DNA of 24,009 nt, taken from positions 1 through 24,009 of the forward strand of contig CAKOSA010000012.1 in NCBI GenBank assembly GCA_934101865.1, in the 5' to 3' direction. Below the pieces are notes generated by a model that saw only the letters and a program-made list of their open reading frames with translations, made no database searches and was not told where the DNA came from. The DNA comes from an uncultured Bacilli bacterium. GTDB taxonomy: Bacteria > Bacillota_I > Bacilli_A > RF39 > UBA660. The position numbers and the translations under genes are program-made. The first letter of the stretch is position 1. Each line of letters starts with the position of its first letter. Below, one piece after another: positions 15,534 through 22,881 of the stretch.

Positions 15534-16319
15534 TTAAACATATCTAGATTGTATTTCGGCAATTTTATCAAATACTTCACTGGCATTTTGTTCATTTATT
15601 TCTGTATAGCCAAGTTCTTTTAAAGCAATTGCTTTGGCTGTATTTAATTCCTGAGTACGACTCATTTTTTCTTCATTTTTACGGGATAGTTCGGCTTCCC
15701 ATCTCTTGTGAGATTCTATTAATTTGCTTTTAGAGGCCCCACCGTTATTATATAAAGTGAATGCTGAATATAAAATGCTTTCAAAGGTATATTGTCTATC
15801 TTCTTCAAATACACAAACTGTAGGATCTGTATATCCGGTTGCTTTAGAAATATATGCTAATATATATTTTATTTCTTTAGTATTGCCAAGCGCCATTAAG
15901 AAGTGATACAAATATGTTAAGATATTCATACTATTTTGTGTTTTATCTTCATTAAGCATTTCTTTTAAAAGAAAGATAATATCACTTATTAGTTCTTGTT
16001 CTTCTCGTCTTAAACCAGATAGTTCAATAACTTCATTTTTTTTAGGGACATTGGTACTTTTGCGGGAGTTAGTGAATATTTTGCTTCCAACTTCTTGTAA
16101 ATATATATCGTTTATTTCTACTTCACTTAATTCTTTTTCGTTTTTAACGCCTAATAATTTAAATAAGAGTTGACATTTATCATTAGATAATTTTGAAAGG
16201 TCATTACTGTCAAAGTAATTGTAAATCATTTGCCTAGAAACTCCTAGATATTTTGCTAGATTAACCTTTGATATGCCCGCTTCTTTTAGAATTAAATTAA
16301 TTTTATCAACTGTATTCAT
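15534..16319 (-). CDS. XRE-family HTH transcriptional regulator with long C-terminal domain
   Basis: The protein has 261 residues from the ATG at 16319, which has AGGAGG 9 bp upstream; a TTG at 16325 would be too close to that SD. Residues about 3-55 are a helix-turn-helix of the Cro/C1 type (INLILKEAGISKVNLAKYLGVSRQMIYNYF). The remaining 200 residues are helical, with a basic linker and a segment HKRWEAELSRKNEEKMSRTQE that may be coiled coil. No enzymatic motif is seen. An imperfect inverted repeat in its promoter region suggests autoregulation. Neighbours are a structured repeat on one side and mnmA on the other; target genes are unknown. Confidence 0.82.
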   Translation of the reverse strand: MNTVDKINLILKEAGISKVNLAKYLGVSRQMIYNYFDSNDLSKLSNDKCQLLFKLLGVKNEKELSEVEINDIYLQEVGSKIFTNSRKSTNVPKKNEVIELSGLRREEQELISDIIFLLKEMLNEDKTQNSMNILTYLYHFLMALGNTKEIKYILAYISKATGYTDPTVCVFEEDRQYTFESILYSAFTLYNNGGASKSKLIESHKRWEAELSRKNEEKMSRTQELNTAKAIALKELGYTEINEQNASEVFDKIAEIQSRYV

Positions 16320-16352
16320 TATCAAATTCCTCCTAAACCACTAATGTGTTAA

Positions 16353-16398
16353 CTTACTTTACATTATAAGTATAACACAACATTAAGTGTAAAGCAAG
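16353..16398 (-). promoter_or_regulatory. Promoter region and imperfect inverted repeat (possible operator) of the XRE gene
   Basis: CTTACTTTACATTA (16353-16366) and TTAAGTGTAAAGCAAG (16383-16398) are imperfect inverted copies of one half-site resembling CTTRCTTTACAYT. Between and within them, the minus strand reads TTTACA and TATAAT with a long 19-bp spacer. The arrangement fits repressor binding over its own promoter; no binding data exist. Confidence 0.5.
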
Positions 16399-16417
16399 AA
16401 AAAGTATATTAAAAATA

Positions 16418-16446
16418 AGAGAAATTTCTGTTTTAGAACTTTCTCT
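16418..16446 (-). terminator. Intrinsic terminator of mnmA
   Basis: On the minus strand AGAGAAA and TTTCTCT form a 7-bp stem with an inner TCT/AGA pairing, followed by TTATTTTTAATA. It overlaps the mnmA stop codon. Confidence 0.6.
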
Positions 16447-17530
16447 ATTTAATTACTTCTTTTATTATTCCGCCCCCTAAACACTGGCCATTTTCATTAT
16501 AAAGGACGCAAAATTGTCCTGGGGTAACGGCTTTACAGGGATTGTAAACTAATTTTAATGTATTACTGTCAAGTAATTCTGCTTTTGTAAATATGTCTTT
16601 TTGACGATATCTGAATTTGGCATAGCACTCCCCTATTTCTTTGTTTTCGGTTAGAAAGTTGAATTCTTCAATAATACAACTTGTTGACTTAAGTTTATCG
16701 CTATCCTCACCACTAGATACATATAATATATTTTTATCTAAATCTTTTGAGACCACGTAGTGCTTGTTTAAATTACCACCTAAATTAAGTCCCCTTCTCT
16801 GCCCTATTGTGTAATACATAAGGCCGATATGTTTCCCAATTGTTTCACCAGTGTCAGCATCGATGATATCACCAGGGATATTTGGTAAGTAGTTTTTAAG
16901 AAAATTTTTGAAGTTTCTCTCTCCGATAAAGCATATACCTGTAGAGTCCTTTTTTTTGGCAGTTATGAGGCCATTTTCTTCCGCTATCTTTCTTACTTCG
17001 GGCTTTTCTAAATCAGCGAGGGGAAAGATAACGTTTTTAAACTTGTCCTTTCCAACATAAGCTAGGAAATAGCTCTGATCTTTATTTAAATCCTTTGCTT
17101 TATATAAATTACCGTCTATTATTTTGGCGTAATGTCCTGTTGCAATATAATCGGCACCAAGTTCAAGGGCTTTATTTATGAATAAATCAAATTTGATATA
17201 TTTATTACACATTACATCGGGATTGGGAGTTCGACCTTTTTTGAGTTCATCTAAAAAGTAAGTAAAAACGTTATCCCAGTATTCTTTTACATAGTCAACT
17301 CTGTGGAGAGGAATATTTAAAGTTTCACATACTTTTTTTGCGTCGTTATAGTCTTCTTCTTGAGGACATATATCATTTGAAAGATTGGGATTACCTAAAT
17401 AATCGTTGTTAATAGTGCTATCCCAGTTTCTCATAAATAGACCTATGACATTATATCCTTGCTTTTTTAATAGAAGAGCAGCAACTGAGGAATCTACTCC
17501 GCCACTCATTCCAATTACTACTGTTTTCAT
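16445..17530 (-). CDS. mnmA: tRNA-specific 2-thiouridylase
   Basis: The protein has 361 residues, normal length. MnmA makes s2U34 in tRNA-Lys, -Glu and -Gln, using ATP and sulfur relayed from a cysteine desulfurase. The PP-loop SGGVDSS is at residues 9-15. The catalytic cysteines are visible: Cys108 in TPNPDVMCNKYIKF and Cys200 in STGICFIGER. TGHYAKI and YTIGQRRGLNLGG are further family signatures, and the C-terminal beta-barrel is complete (AVTPGQFCVLY, CLGGGII). A TATACT -10 lies shortly before the start. No nifS/iscS gene is adjacent. The 17531-17741 gap holds no gene. Confidence 0.96.
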   Translation of the reverse strand: MKTVVIGMSGGVDSSVAALLLKKQGYNVIGLFMRNWDSTINNDYLGNPNLSNDICPQEEDYNDAKKVCETLNIPLHRVDYVKEYWDNVFTYFLDELKKGRTPNPDVMCNKYIKFDLFINKALELGADYIATGHYAKIIDGNLYKAKDLNKDQSYFLAYVGKDKFKNVIFPLADLEKPEVRKIAEENGLITAKKKDSTGICFIGERNFKNFLKNYLPNIPGDIIDADTGETIGKHIGLMYYTIGQRRGLNLGGNLNKHYVVSKDLDKNILYVSSGEDSDKLKSTSCIIEEFNFLTENKEIGECYAKFRYRQKDIFTKAELLDSNTLKLVYNPCKAVTPGQFCVLYNENGQCLGGGIIKEVIK

Positions 17531-17741
17531 TTATAATCACCACAATAAGTATATCACATTTTTGATGAAAAAAAAATAAAAGTGATTACTATTTATAGAT
17601 TTCTTAATTCGCAGGGGAATAGAAACTTTAAAAATAATTTAGATTGCTTTGAAAAAGAACTATATTTACAAATAATCAATATTTATAGATAATAAATCTG
17701 CTTGTTTTGAAATTCATTTTTTTAATATTCCAGTGCAACCA

Positions 17742-18341
17742 TCATTTAAATAATCCCGAAACGGAATTGAATAGAAATGAGGTGAGGTAAACTTCAATAA
17801 TGCTAGTTAAAATGATTACTCCGAGTGATATTAGGAAAATAAAGCTATATCTTTTGAGAAGATTTATGGTATTGATTCTTTTACCTGTAATTTGCTTAAT
17901 AATTCCTAATGAAAAAATAATACTATAAATACTTAGGGACAAAATAACTAATATGTTAATAATATTGTGAGGTATTAGGTATATAAGTCCTAAAAGTAAC
18001 CCCTTAGCTTTATATATATAAATCATACTGCTTACACAAAAACCGGTAACAAAGCCTTTTAAATATACAATAAATCCATTAAACACAAGGCCAATAGTGC
18101 TAATACCGAGAATAAAAATGGCTATAATATACAGAAGATTTATAGTTAAAGTATTTTTAAGACTTCCGGTTAGACTTCCAGAAATAATATTGGTAAACTC
18201 GGTACTTACTATGGATTTGTCGCCCGTACCTAGACTCATTAAAAAAATGGAGCCACTTATTATACCAATAATGAAAAAACTGATAATGAACGTGCTAATA
18301 CTTTTGCTAGGAAATAGAATACTTGTAATTCTGCCTTTCAT
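17742..18341 (-). CDS. spoIIM: Stage II sporulation protein M
   Basis: The protein has 199 residues, matching the SpoIIM length of about 200-215. SpoIIM is the membrane scaffold of the SpoIID-SpoIIM-SpoIIP complex that thins peptidoglycan during engulfment of the forespore. About five hydrophobic segments are visible, beginning at residues 17-36. The central stretch LGISTIGLVFNGFIVYLKGFVTGFCV followed by KGLLLGLIYLIPHNIINI is the family hallmark. The start has AGGTG upstream. It is monocistronic here, while its partner gene spoIIP lies about 3.5 kb away. Confidence 0.9.
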   Translation of the reverse strand: MKGRITSILFPSKSISTFIISFFIIGIISGSIFLMSLGTGDKSIVSTEFTNIISGSLTGSLKNTLTINLLYIIAIFILGISTIGLVFNGFIVYLKGFVTGFCVSSMIYIYKAKGLLLGLIYLIPHNIINILVILSLSIYSIIFSLGIIKQITGKRINTINLLKRYSFIFLISLGVIILTSIIEVYLTSFLFNSVSGLFK

Positions 18342-18375
18342 ATTTCATCACCTAGTAAAATATATGTATAGTGTA

Positions 18376-18404
18376 TTGAAATTATGTGGATTTTTTGATA
18401 CAAT
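18376..18404 (+). promoter_or_regulatory. Sigma-A promoter of the 38-residue membrane peptide gene
   Basis: TTGAAA (18376-18381), 17-bp spacer, TACAAT (18399-18404), 20 bp before the ATG at 18425. It is among the closest consensus matches in the window and supports the small gene. Confidence 0.8.
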
Positions 18405-18424
18405 TATTGTGAGGTAGGTGTAAA

Positions 18425-18541
18425 ATGAGCAAAAGTAAAAAGAAACAAAGTGGAACGAAGATAATGACCAAAGTGATAGCTATTTTGATGCTGATAATTA
18501 TGGTTGCATCGGTGTTTGTATCAATAATTGCATATCTATAA
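18425..18541 (+). CDS. 38-residue single-pass membrane peptide (DUF4044-like)
   Basis: The peptide reads MSKSKKKQSGTKIMTKVIA, then a hydrophobic segment of about 20 residues ending in IIAYL. The Lys-rich start and one C-terminal membrane span resemble DUF4044 small proteins of Firmicutes, but the match is by layout only. The start has GAGGTAGGTG upstream, and a strong promoter lies 20 bp further up. It is divergent from spoIIM. Too short for normal gene finders. Confidence 0.75.
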   Translation: MSKSKKKQSGTKIMTKVIAILMLIIMVASVFVSIIAYL

Positions 18542-18566
18542 GATATGTTTTTTTCTTTTGCTCCCC

Positions 18567-18593
18567 TGCCCTACCCTTGGGCAAATATATATA
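18567..18593 (+). repeat. Short GC-rich hairpin plus AT tail, shared with 15076-15100
   Basis: TGCCC (18567-18571), loop TACCCTT, GGGCA (18579-18583). The 15 bases from 18579, GGGCAAATATATATA, are identical to 15086-15100, where they also follow a GCCC-loop-GGGC hairpin. It could serve as a weak terminator of the 18425 gene. Confidence 0.5.
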
Positions 18594-18601
18594 ATGTTTA
18601 T

Positions 18602-18625
18602 AAATAAAAAGCACCAAATGGTACT
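18602..18625 (-). terminator. Intrinsic terminator of the 18627-19364 gene
   Basis: On the minus strand AGTACC, loop ATTT, GGTGCT (one G-U pair), then TTTTATTT. It begins right after the stop codon. Confidence 0.75.
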
Positions 18626-18626
18626 C

Positions 18627-19364
18627 TTAGATAAGCAAATAAAGAATAAAGACAGCGAATATTACAGCTACAATAGCGAGTAAATAGTAAGCAACATAAC
18701 CGCCACTACTGGCTGGAACTGGTTTTCTTGATACAGTTTGAGGTTTTTCTAAGGCTTCATCTCTACTTGCTACGGTTACATCATTGTTTACACTTATATT
18801 ATTAACGTTATCATTGTTGCCGACAACGAAGTTCATATCATCAGTTTCTAATTTTTTATAATTAGAATAATTGGCCATATTTTCTTGCAATAATTCAAGA
18901 ACTGTGGTTGTTCCTATTCTATTTTGGTATTTATTTTTGAAATAGCTGATAAAAGATAAGAAACTGTCATTTTTAACAAGGATTACTTCTCTTAATGGGG
19001 TGATGCCACTGCCGACTAGTAAGTTGTATACGCTATTAATTATATAAGTTATTATTCTTTCAGCGTGGATATAGTCGTTGGCGTCACTACTTCCCATAAT
19101 TTGAATTAAACTATTATTAAACATTGGTATTACGTAACTGCAAGAGGCGTTGTCTATTTCTCTAAAATATGATAGGACATTTTCTTTTACCCAGAGAGTG
19201 TCATTTTTGGTAAAATCGTACTTATCGAGATTGTTTTTTATTTCTATTGTGATATTAACACTATTGTTGTTTTTAGGAACAGATAAATAATAAGATATTG
19301 TATTATCCCTAATGAAATATATGTTATGCTTATTTAAAGCTGCTATTAAAGATATATTATTCAT
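18627..19364 (-). CDS. Hypothetical tail-anchored membrane protein
   Basis: The protein has 245 residues from the ATG at 19364; an in-frame GTG at 19379 is the alternative. No family is recognised. The main body (about 1-165) is a soluble mixed fold with no Cys cluster or nucleotide motif. A polar, Asn-rich linker follows (NNDNVNNISVNNDV), then a single hydrophobic segment at the very C-terminus preceded by SSGGYV. Such a tail would anchor the body in the cytoplasm-facing membrane. The SD is not in the usual place: AGGAGG lies about 50 nt upstream, in the leader. It is monocistronic with a good promoter and terminator, beside sporulation genes on the same strand; a role in sporulation is only inferred. 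Confidence 0.75.
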   Translation of the reverse strand: MNNISLIAALNKHNIYFIRDNTISYYLSVPKNNNSVNITIEIKNNLDKYDFTKNDTLWVKENVLSYFREIDNASCSYVIPMFNNSLIQIMGSSDANDYIHAERIITYIINSVYNLLVGSGITPLREVILVKNDSFLSFISYFKNKYQNRIGTTTVLELLQENMANYSNYKKLETDDMNFVVGNNDNVNNISVNNDVTVASRDEALEKPQTVSRKPVPASSGGYVAYYLLAIVAVIFAVFILYLLI

Positions 19365-19502
19365 ATAAATATTAACCACGGAAACCCGCTACTTTTATGT
19401 GTTGGGATAAGTGGCCCTCCTTTCGATTAGATATTTTTGATCAACCAAGTAGTAGGCCTAAATATAATTAGTTACTATTACTCTACCCCCTAGTCTAGTA
19501 TA
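19365..19502 (-). promoter_or_regulatory. Long 5' leader, possibly structured
   Basis: The transcript would start near 19501 and run about 137 nt before the ATG. It holds AGGAGG at 19416-19421 (read on the minus strand). Right after it, GCCAC can pair with GTGGT and CCC with GGG, making a hairpin of about 38 nt between SD and start. No known riboswitch motif was recognised. Confidence 0.4.
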
Positions 19503-19507
19503 ATTAA

Positions 19508-19536
19508 ATTATACCAAACTTTTTTTTACTTGTCAT
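19508..19536 (-). promoter_or_regulatory. Sigma-A promoter of the tail-anchored protein gene
   Basis: On the minus strand ATGACA (19536-19531), 17-bp spacer, TATAAT (19513-19508), preceded by TGG-type bases. A second TATACT lies about 11 bp further on. Confidence 0.75.
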
Positions 19537-19549
19537 CCTTTTTTGATAA

Positions 19550-19578
19550 AAAAATAGAAAAAGGAAGAAAATCTTCCT
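19550..19578 (-). terminator. Intrinsic terminator of spoIVB
   Basis: On the minus strand AGGAAGA, loop TTT, TCTTCCT (19578-19562), followed by a T-rich tract (TTTTCTATTTTTTT). It overlaps the spoIVB stop. Confidence 0.85.
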
Positions 19579-20569
19579 AGTTTTCCGCTTCTTCTAACAT
19601 AGTAGTAATAAAAATACCATATCCTTTGGTTGGGTCATCCACGACTACGTGCGTAACGGCACCGACAATATTTCCGTTTTGAATGATAGGTGAGCCACTC
19701 ATTCCTTGCACTATTCCTCCGGTTTTACTAAGAAGGTTACTATCGTTTATTTCAAATAATATATTTTTTGTTGTATTTTGGGATTTGTTAATTTTAAGTA
19801 TATTGATGTTAAATTCTTCTACTAGTTTATTGCTTATAACTGTTAGTATTTTTGCATCTCCTAGTTCCACTTCTTCTTCTTTAGCAACTTTATATAGTTT
19901 TTTTTCTGGTATATTATTAATGGTGCCAAAAACTCCAGCACTTGTATTTTCACGTACATTACCGTAGACTTTCGTCGTATCGTATCTTGCGTTTTTTTCT
20001 CCGGGATGACCATCATCTGATGGTGTAATATTGGTAACGGTGGAGTCGTATATGCAGCCGTCTTTGATTTCTAATTTTTGGCCCGTACTTTTTTCGATTA
20101 TTTCGTGACCTAAGGCACCGTATAGTTTAGTATTGGGGTCAATAAAAGTTAGGGTACCTATTCCACTAATGCTATCTTTAACATATAGTCCTGTTTTGTA
20201 AACGCCGTCTACATCTTTTATTAAAGTAAGGGATGTGGAGTATTCTTTGTTATCTCTAAGGTATGTGATATCAATATTATTATTTATGCCGGTATTATTA
20301 ATAGAGGATATCATTTCTTCTATAGAGTTAACGGGTTTATTTCCTACTTTTATGATTTTATCTCCTATATTGAGTCCTGCTTTTTTAGCAGTATCAATGC
20401 CTTCGGTTTCATAAGTACCTACGACCATAATATAATTAGATTTAAGGAGGATACCAATATTTTCACCGCCTGCTAAAATGTAATCAGAATAAGCATTTAC
20501 TTTTATTGGAATAAAAACGCTAAGGATTAAAAGAAGCAGAAAGTTAGTCTTAAACTTCTTTAAAAACAT
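19577..20569 (-). CDS. spoIVB: SpoIVB serine peptidase (S55)
   Basis: The protein has 330 residues; family members are about 400, and this one is shorter at the N-terminus. SpoIVB is made in the forespore, crosses the inner membrane and cleaves SpoIVFA to trigger pro-sigma-K processing. An N-terminal signal or anchor (about 5-26) is visible. A PDZ domain spans about 45-115 (AKKAGLNIGDKIIKVGNKPV). The catalytic S55 domain shows GALGHEI with His155, Asp276 in FEINDSNLLSKTGG, and the serine motif GMSGSPI (289-295). SD AAAGGAGAAG. I found no clear sigma-F or sigma-G promoter. Genes for recN, spo0A or spoIVFA/FB are not in the window. Confidence 0.93.
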   Translation of the reverse strand: MFLKKFKTNFLLLLILSVFIPIKVNAYSDYILAGGENIGILLKSNYIMVVGTYETEGIDTAKKAGLNIGDKIIKVGNKPVNSIEEMISSINNTGINNNIDITYLRDNKEYSTSLTLIKDVDGVYKTGLYVKDSISGIGTLTFIDPNTKLYGALGHEIIEKSTGQKLEIKDGCIYDSTVTNITPSDDGHPGEKNARYDTTKVYGNVRENTSAGVFGTINNIPEKKLYKVAKEEEVELGDAKILTVISNKLVEEFNINILKINKSQNTTKNILFEINDSNLLSKTGGIVQGMSGSPIIQNGNIVGAVTHVVVDDPTKGYGIFITTMLEEAEN

Positions 20570-20761
20570 TTTTATCTTCTCCTTTACTTATTCATTTGAC
20601 TACACTATTATTATTAAATAATTAGTTAAAATTATAATAAGTAAATAATACCAACCTATTACTGGTTTTTAAAAATTGTAAAAAGAAGGATGCAGAAATT
20701 TAAAAACTGTAATATTATTTTAAATAAAAAGCATAAAATTAATAAGAAAAGAGGAATTTAT

Positions 20762-21526
20762 ATGAGTAATACGGCTTTGGCCTTCGTTTTAACGACACTT
20801 GCTGGTTTTTCGACTTTGATTGGAGCGTTTCTTATTTTTTTTAAATTTAAAAATGAAGAAAAGTTATTGGCGGGATGTCTTTCGTTTGCAGCGGGAGTTA
20901 TGATGATGATATCGGTAATTGATTTGATGCCGGAAGGAGTTAGTCTTTTAAAAACTAAGTATGGTTTATTGGCAACGATGGGATTGGGACTTGGGGCAAT
21001 TGTGCTGGGTGGTATTACTTCGGGATTACTTGATTATTTTTTTCCTGATAATGTTAAAAATGATAGTAAGGGTAGTAAGTATAATTCTTCTCTTTATAAA
21101 GTTGGTATTATAGCAATGATAGCGATTGTTATTCATAATATTCCCGAGGGTATTGCTACGTTTGTGACAACACATCATAATGTTTCTTTGGGGTTTTCCT
21201 TAGCCTTAGCAATATCTCTTCATAATATTCCCGAGGGATTATCTATTGCGGTTCCAATTTATTATTCTACGAAGAGTAGAGCTAAGGCTCTTTTATATAC
21301 TTTGGTTTCGGCGTTGTCGGAGCCGTTTGGGGCGATTATTACTTACTTGTTTTTAATTAATTATATAAATGAGACAGTGCTTGGTCTTCTTTACTTTTTG
21401 ATAGCGGGTATTATGCTTTATATTTCGATGTTTGAGCTTTTACCAAAATCAAAATCTTATAATTATAAAAAACTAACTTATTTATTCTTCTTTATTGGGA
21501 TTGTTTTTATTACTATATTTCATTAA
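20762..21526 (+). CDS. ZIP-family metal transporter
   Basis: The protein has 254 residues from the ATG at 20762, which follows AGAGGAATTTAT; the upstream ATG at 20690 gives a polar tail without an SD. About eight membrane segments fit the ZIP fold. The two HNIPEG metal-binding motifs are at residues 125-130 and 154-159, plus DLMPEG near 54-59 and LSEPFGA near 185-191. It resembles ZupT and would import Zn or other divalent metal. A TTGACT at 20597 with TAATTA 17 bp on is a possible promoter. Its stop overlaps the stop of the convergent gene. Confidence 0.92.
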   Translation: MSNTALAFVLTTLAGFSTLIGAFLIFFKFKNEEKLLAGCLSFAAGVMMMISVIDLMPEGVSLLKTKYGLLATMGLGLGAIVLGGITSGLLDYFFPDNVKNDSKGSKYNSSLYKVGIIAMIAIVIHNIPEGIATFVTTHHNVSLGFSLALAISLHNIPEGLSIAVPIYYSTKSRAKALLYTLVSALSEPFGAIITYLFLINYINETVLGLLYFLIAGIMLYISMFELLPKSKSYNYKKLTYLFFFIGIVFITIFH

Positions 21527-21846
21527 CCGCCGACGAGGCTATTTAAGATTTTGAAACCGCCTTCGATTGTTTTTTTGAAGTATTTTTTTATTAGATTAGA
21601 AGTGTTGTTTACTCCTTGGGTAAATTTATTGGTATAATCTATGTATTCGGGAACTGTATAATCGTTAATATCTACGTTGACGTTGTTTTTTACGTCTTCT
21701 TCAAATTTTTTGATTTGTTCATTAGTTAATATGGTTCGTTCTTGCATTTTATATTCGTAGTAACCGCTTTCGGAAATGGTGAAACATATTACGTAAGTGA
21801 TAAATAATACGCCTATAATTAGTTTAAATATTTTATCTTTTTTCAT
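21523..21846 (-). CDS. Small membrane-anchored protein downstream of spoIIP
   Basis: The protein has 107 residues, not recognised. One N-terminal hydrophobic segment (about 6-24) after a Lys-rich start acts as anchor or signal; the rest is polar, with EQIKKFEEDVKNNVNVD and YIDYTNKFTQGVN. Its ATG shares a base with the spoIIP stop (TAATG), which implies translational coupling. It is the last gene of a gpr-spoIIP operon, so a sporulation role is likely by context only. Its stop overlaps the stop of the ZIP transporter gene on the other strand. Confidence 0.8.
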   Translation of the reverse strand: MKKDKIFKLIIGVLFITYVICFTISESGYYEYKMQERTILTNEQIKKFEEDVKNNVNVDINDYTVPEYIDYTNKFTQGVNNTSNLIKKYFKKTIEGGFKILNSLVGG

Positions 21847-22853
21847 TATCTTTCCCCTTTTATATATTTGGAAAAGATGTCTGTAAGGGCGGAGGTGGTA
21901 TTCATTACTTCGTTTATATTGTTATCTTTACTACCTACTTCGATGAGCATACATCCTGAACTTACATCTTGATTGTAGATACCGTCTACTCCGGCTCCTT
22001 CTTTTTTGTAAATACCACGGGAAAGATTGGGATAGTATTTATTTATAAGATTATTGATACTAGTAGCAAGAGTTAAATTTTTTTCATAGCCGGAGTGTTC
22101 TAGTCCGATAACAAAAAGAATGCGAGCGTAATCTTTATCACCTATTTTGGCAGTGCTTACTTCTTTACTAACGCTATCTCTATGGATATCTATAAAATAT
22201 TTAAGGGAACTGTATTTATTGATTTTTTCTAATAGTAATAGTCTACTTGCTTTATAGCTATATGAGTGATCCCAACCGTTTATGGAGAGGAGTTCTGTCA
22301 TATTGGCGGTTTCGGCGATAGTACTTATACCACTATTATTTAATTTTTCTTTAAAGAGATATGAAGTCATAAGGACGTTAGGAGTTATACCGTATATTTC
22401 TAAACTACTATTACTATAATTTTCTAATTGATGAGAGTTATAGAGGTAGATTATGGGATTGTTGGTATCACTTGGGTATGGGTCCTCGATGTAAGTGCTT
22501 ATTTCTTTTAATTTTTCTAAGTCACTATAATCATCATTATATTGCAGTTTTTTATTTTCTGTACCGTCGAGGCCTCCAAATTTTAAAATACTGGTAGGAT
22601 TAGAGAAATCGATCTTAAAGATATAGTTCATTGTCTTACCCACGATAGTGCTTAACTTCATATCGTTTAAATTGCCGACGTTTCCACCTTTTAAAATGAA
22701 TTTGACAAAGTTTTCGTTGTTTATATTTTTATTGTTTTTGATAGCACTATAATAAGTTAGTGCGAACACTCCGTAAATGATTAGGAGGTAAAATGCGAGT
22801 TTGAGGCTGTATTTTTTGCGATTTTTTAGGATCATTTTTCCTTTTTTGAACAT
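21846..22853 (-). CDS. spoIIP: Stage II sporulation protein P (peptidoglycan amidase/endopeptidase)
   Basis: The protein has 335 residues. SpoIIP hydrolyses septal peptidoglycan during engulfment, with SpoIID and SpoIIM. One N-terminal membrane segment (about 17-36) places the catalytic domain outside the cell. Family motifs are seen in order: IYLYNSHQLENY (His141), FIDIHRDS (His224), and MLIEVGSKDNNINEV with a Glu near the end, fitting a zinc-amidase centre. The start has GGTGATTAACT before ATG. It follows gpr after a 28-bp gap and overlaps the next gene by one base. The gpr-spoIIP pair is a known conserved arrangement. Confidence 0.93.
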   Translation of the reverse strand: MFKKGKMILKNRKKYSLKLAFYLLIIYGVFALTYYSAIKNNKNINNENFVKFILKGGNVGNLNDMKLSTIVGKTMNYIFKIDFSNPTSILKFGGLDGTENKKLQYNDDYSDLEKLKEISTYIEDPYPSDTNNPIIYLYNSHQLENYSNSSLEIYGITPNVLMTSYLFKEKLNNSGISTIAETANMTELLSINGWDHSYSYKASRLLLLEKINKYSSLKYFIDIHRDSVSKEVSTAKIGDKDYARILFVIGLEHSGYEKNLTLATSINNLINKYYPNLSRGIYKKEGAGVDGIYNQDVSSGCMLIEVGSKDNNINEVMNTTSALTDIFSKYIKGER

Positions 22854-22881
22854 AGTTAATCACCAAAAACATTATATGACT

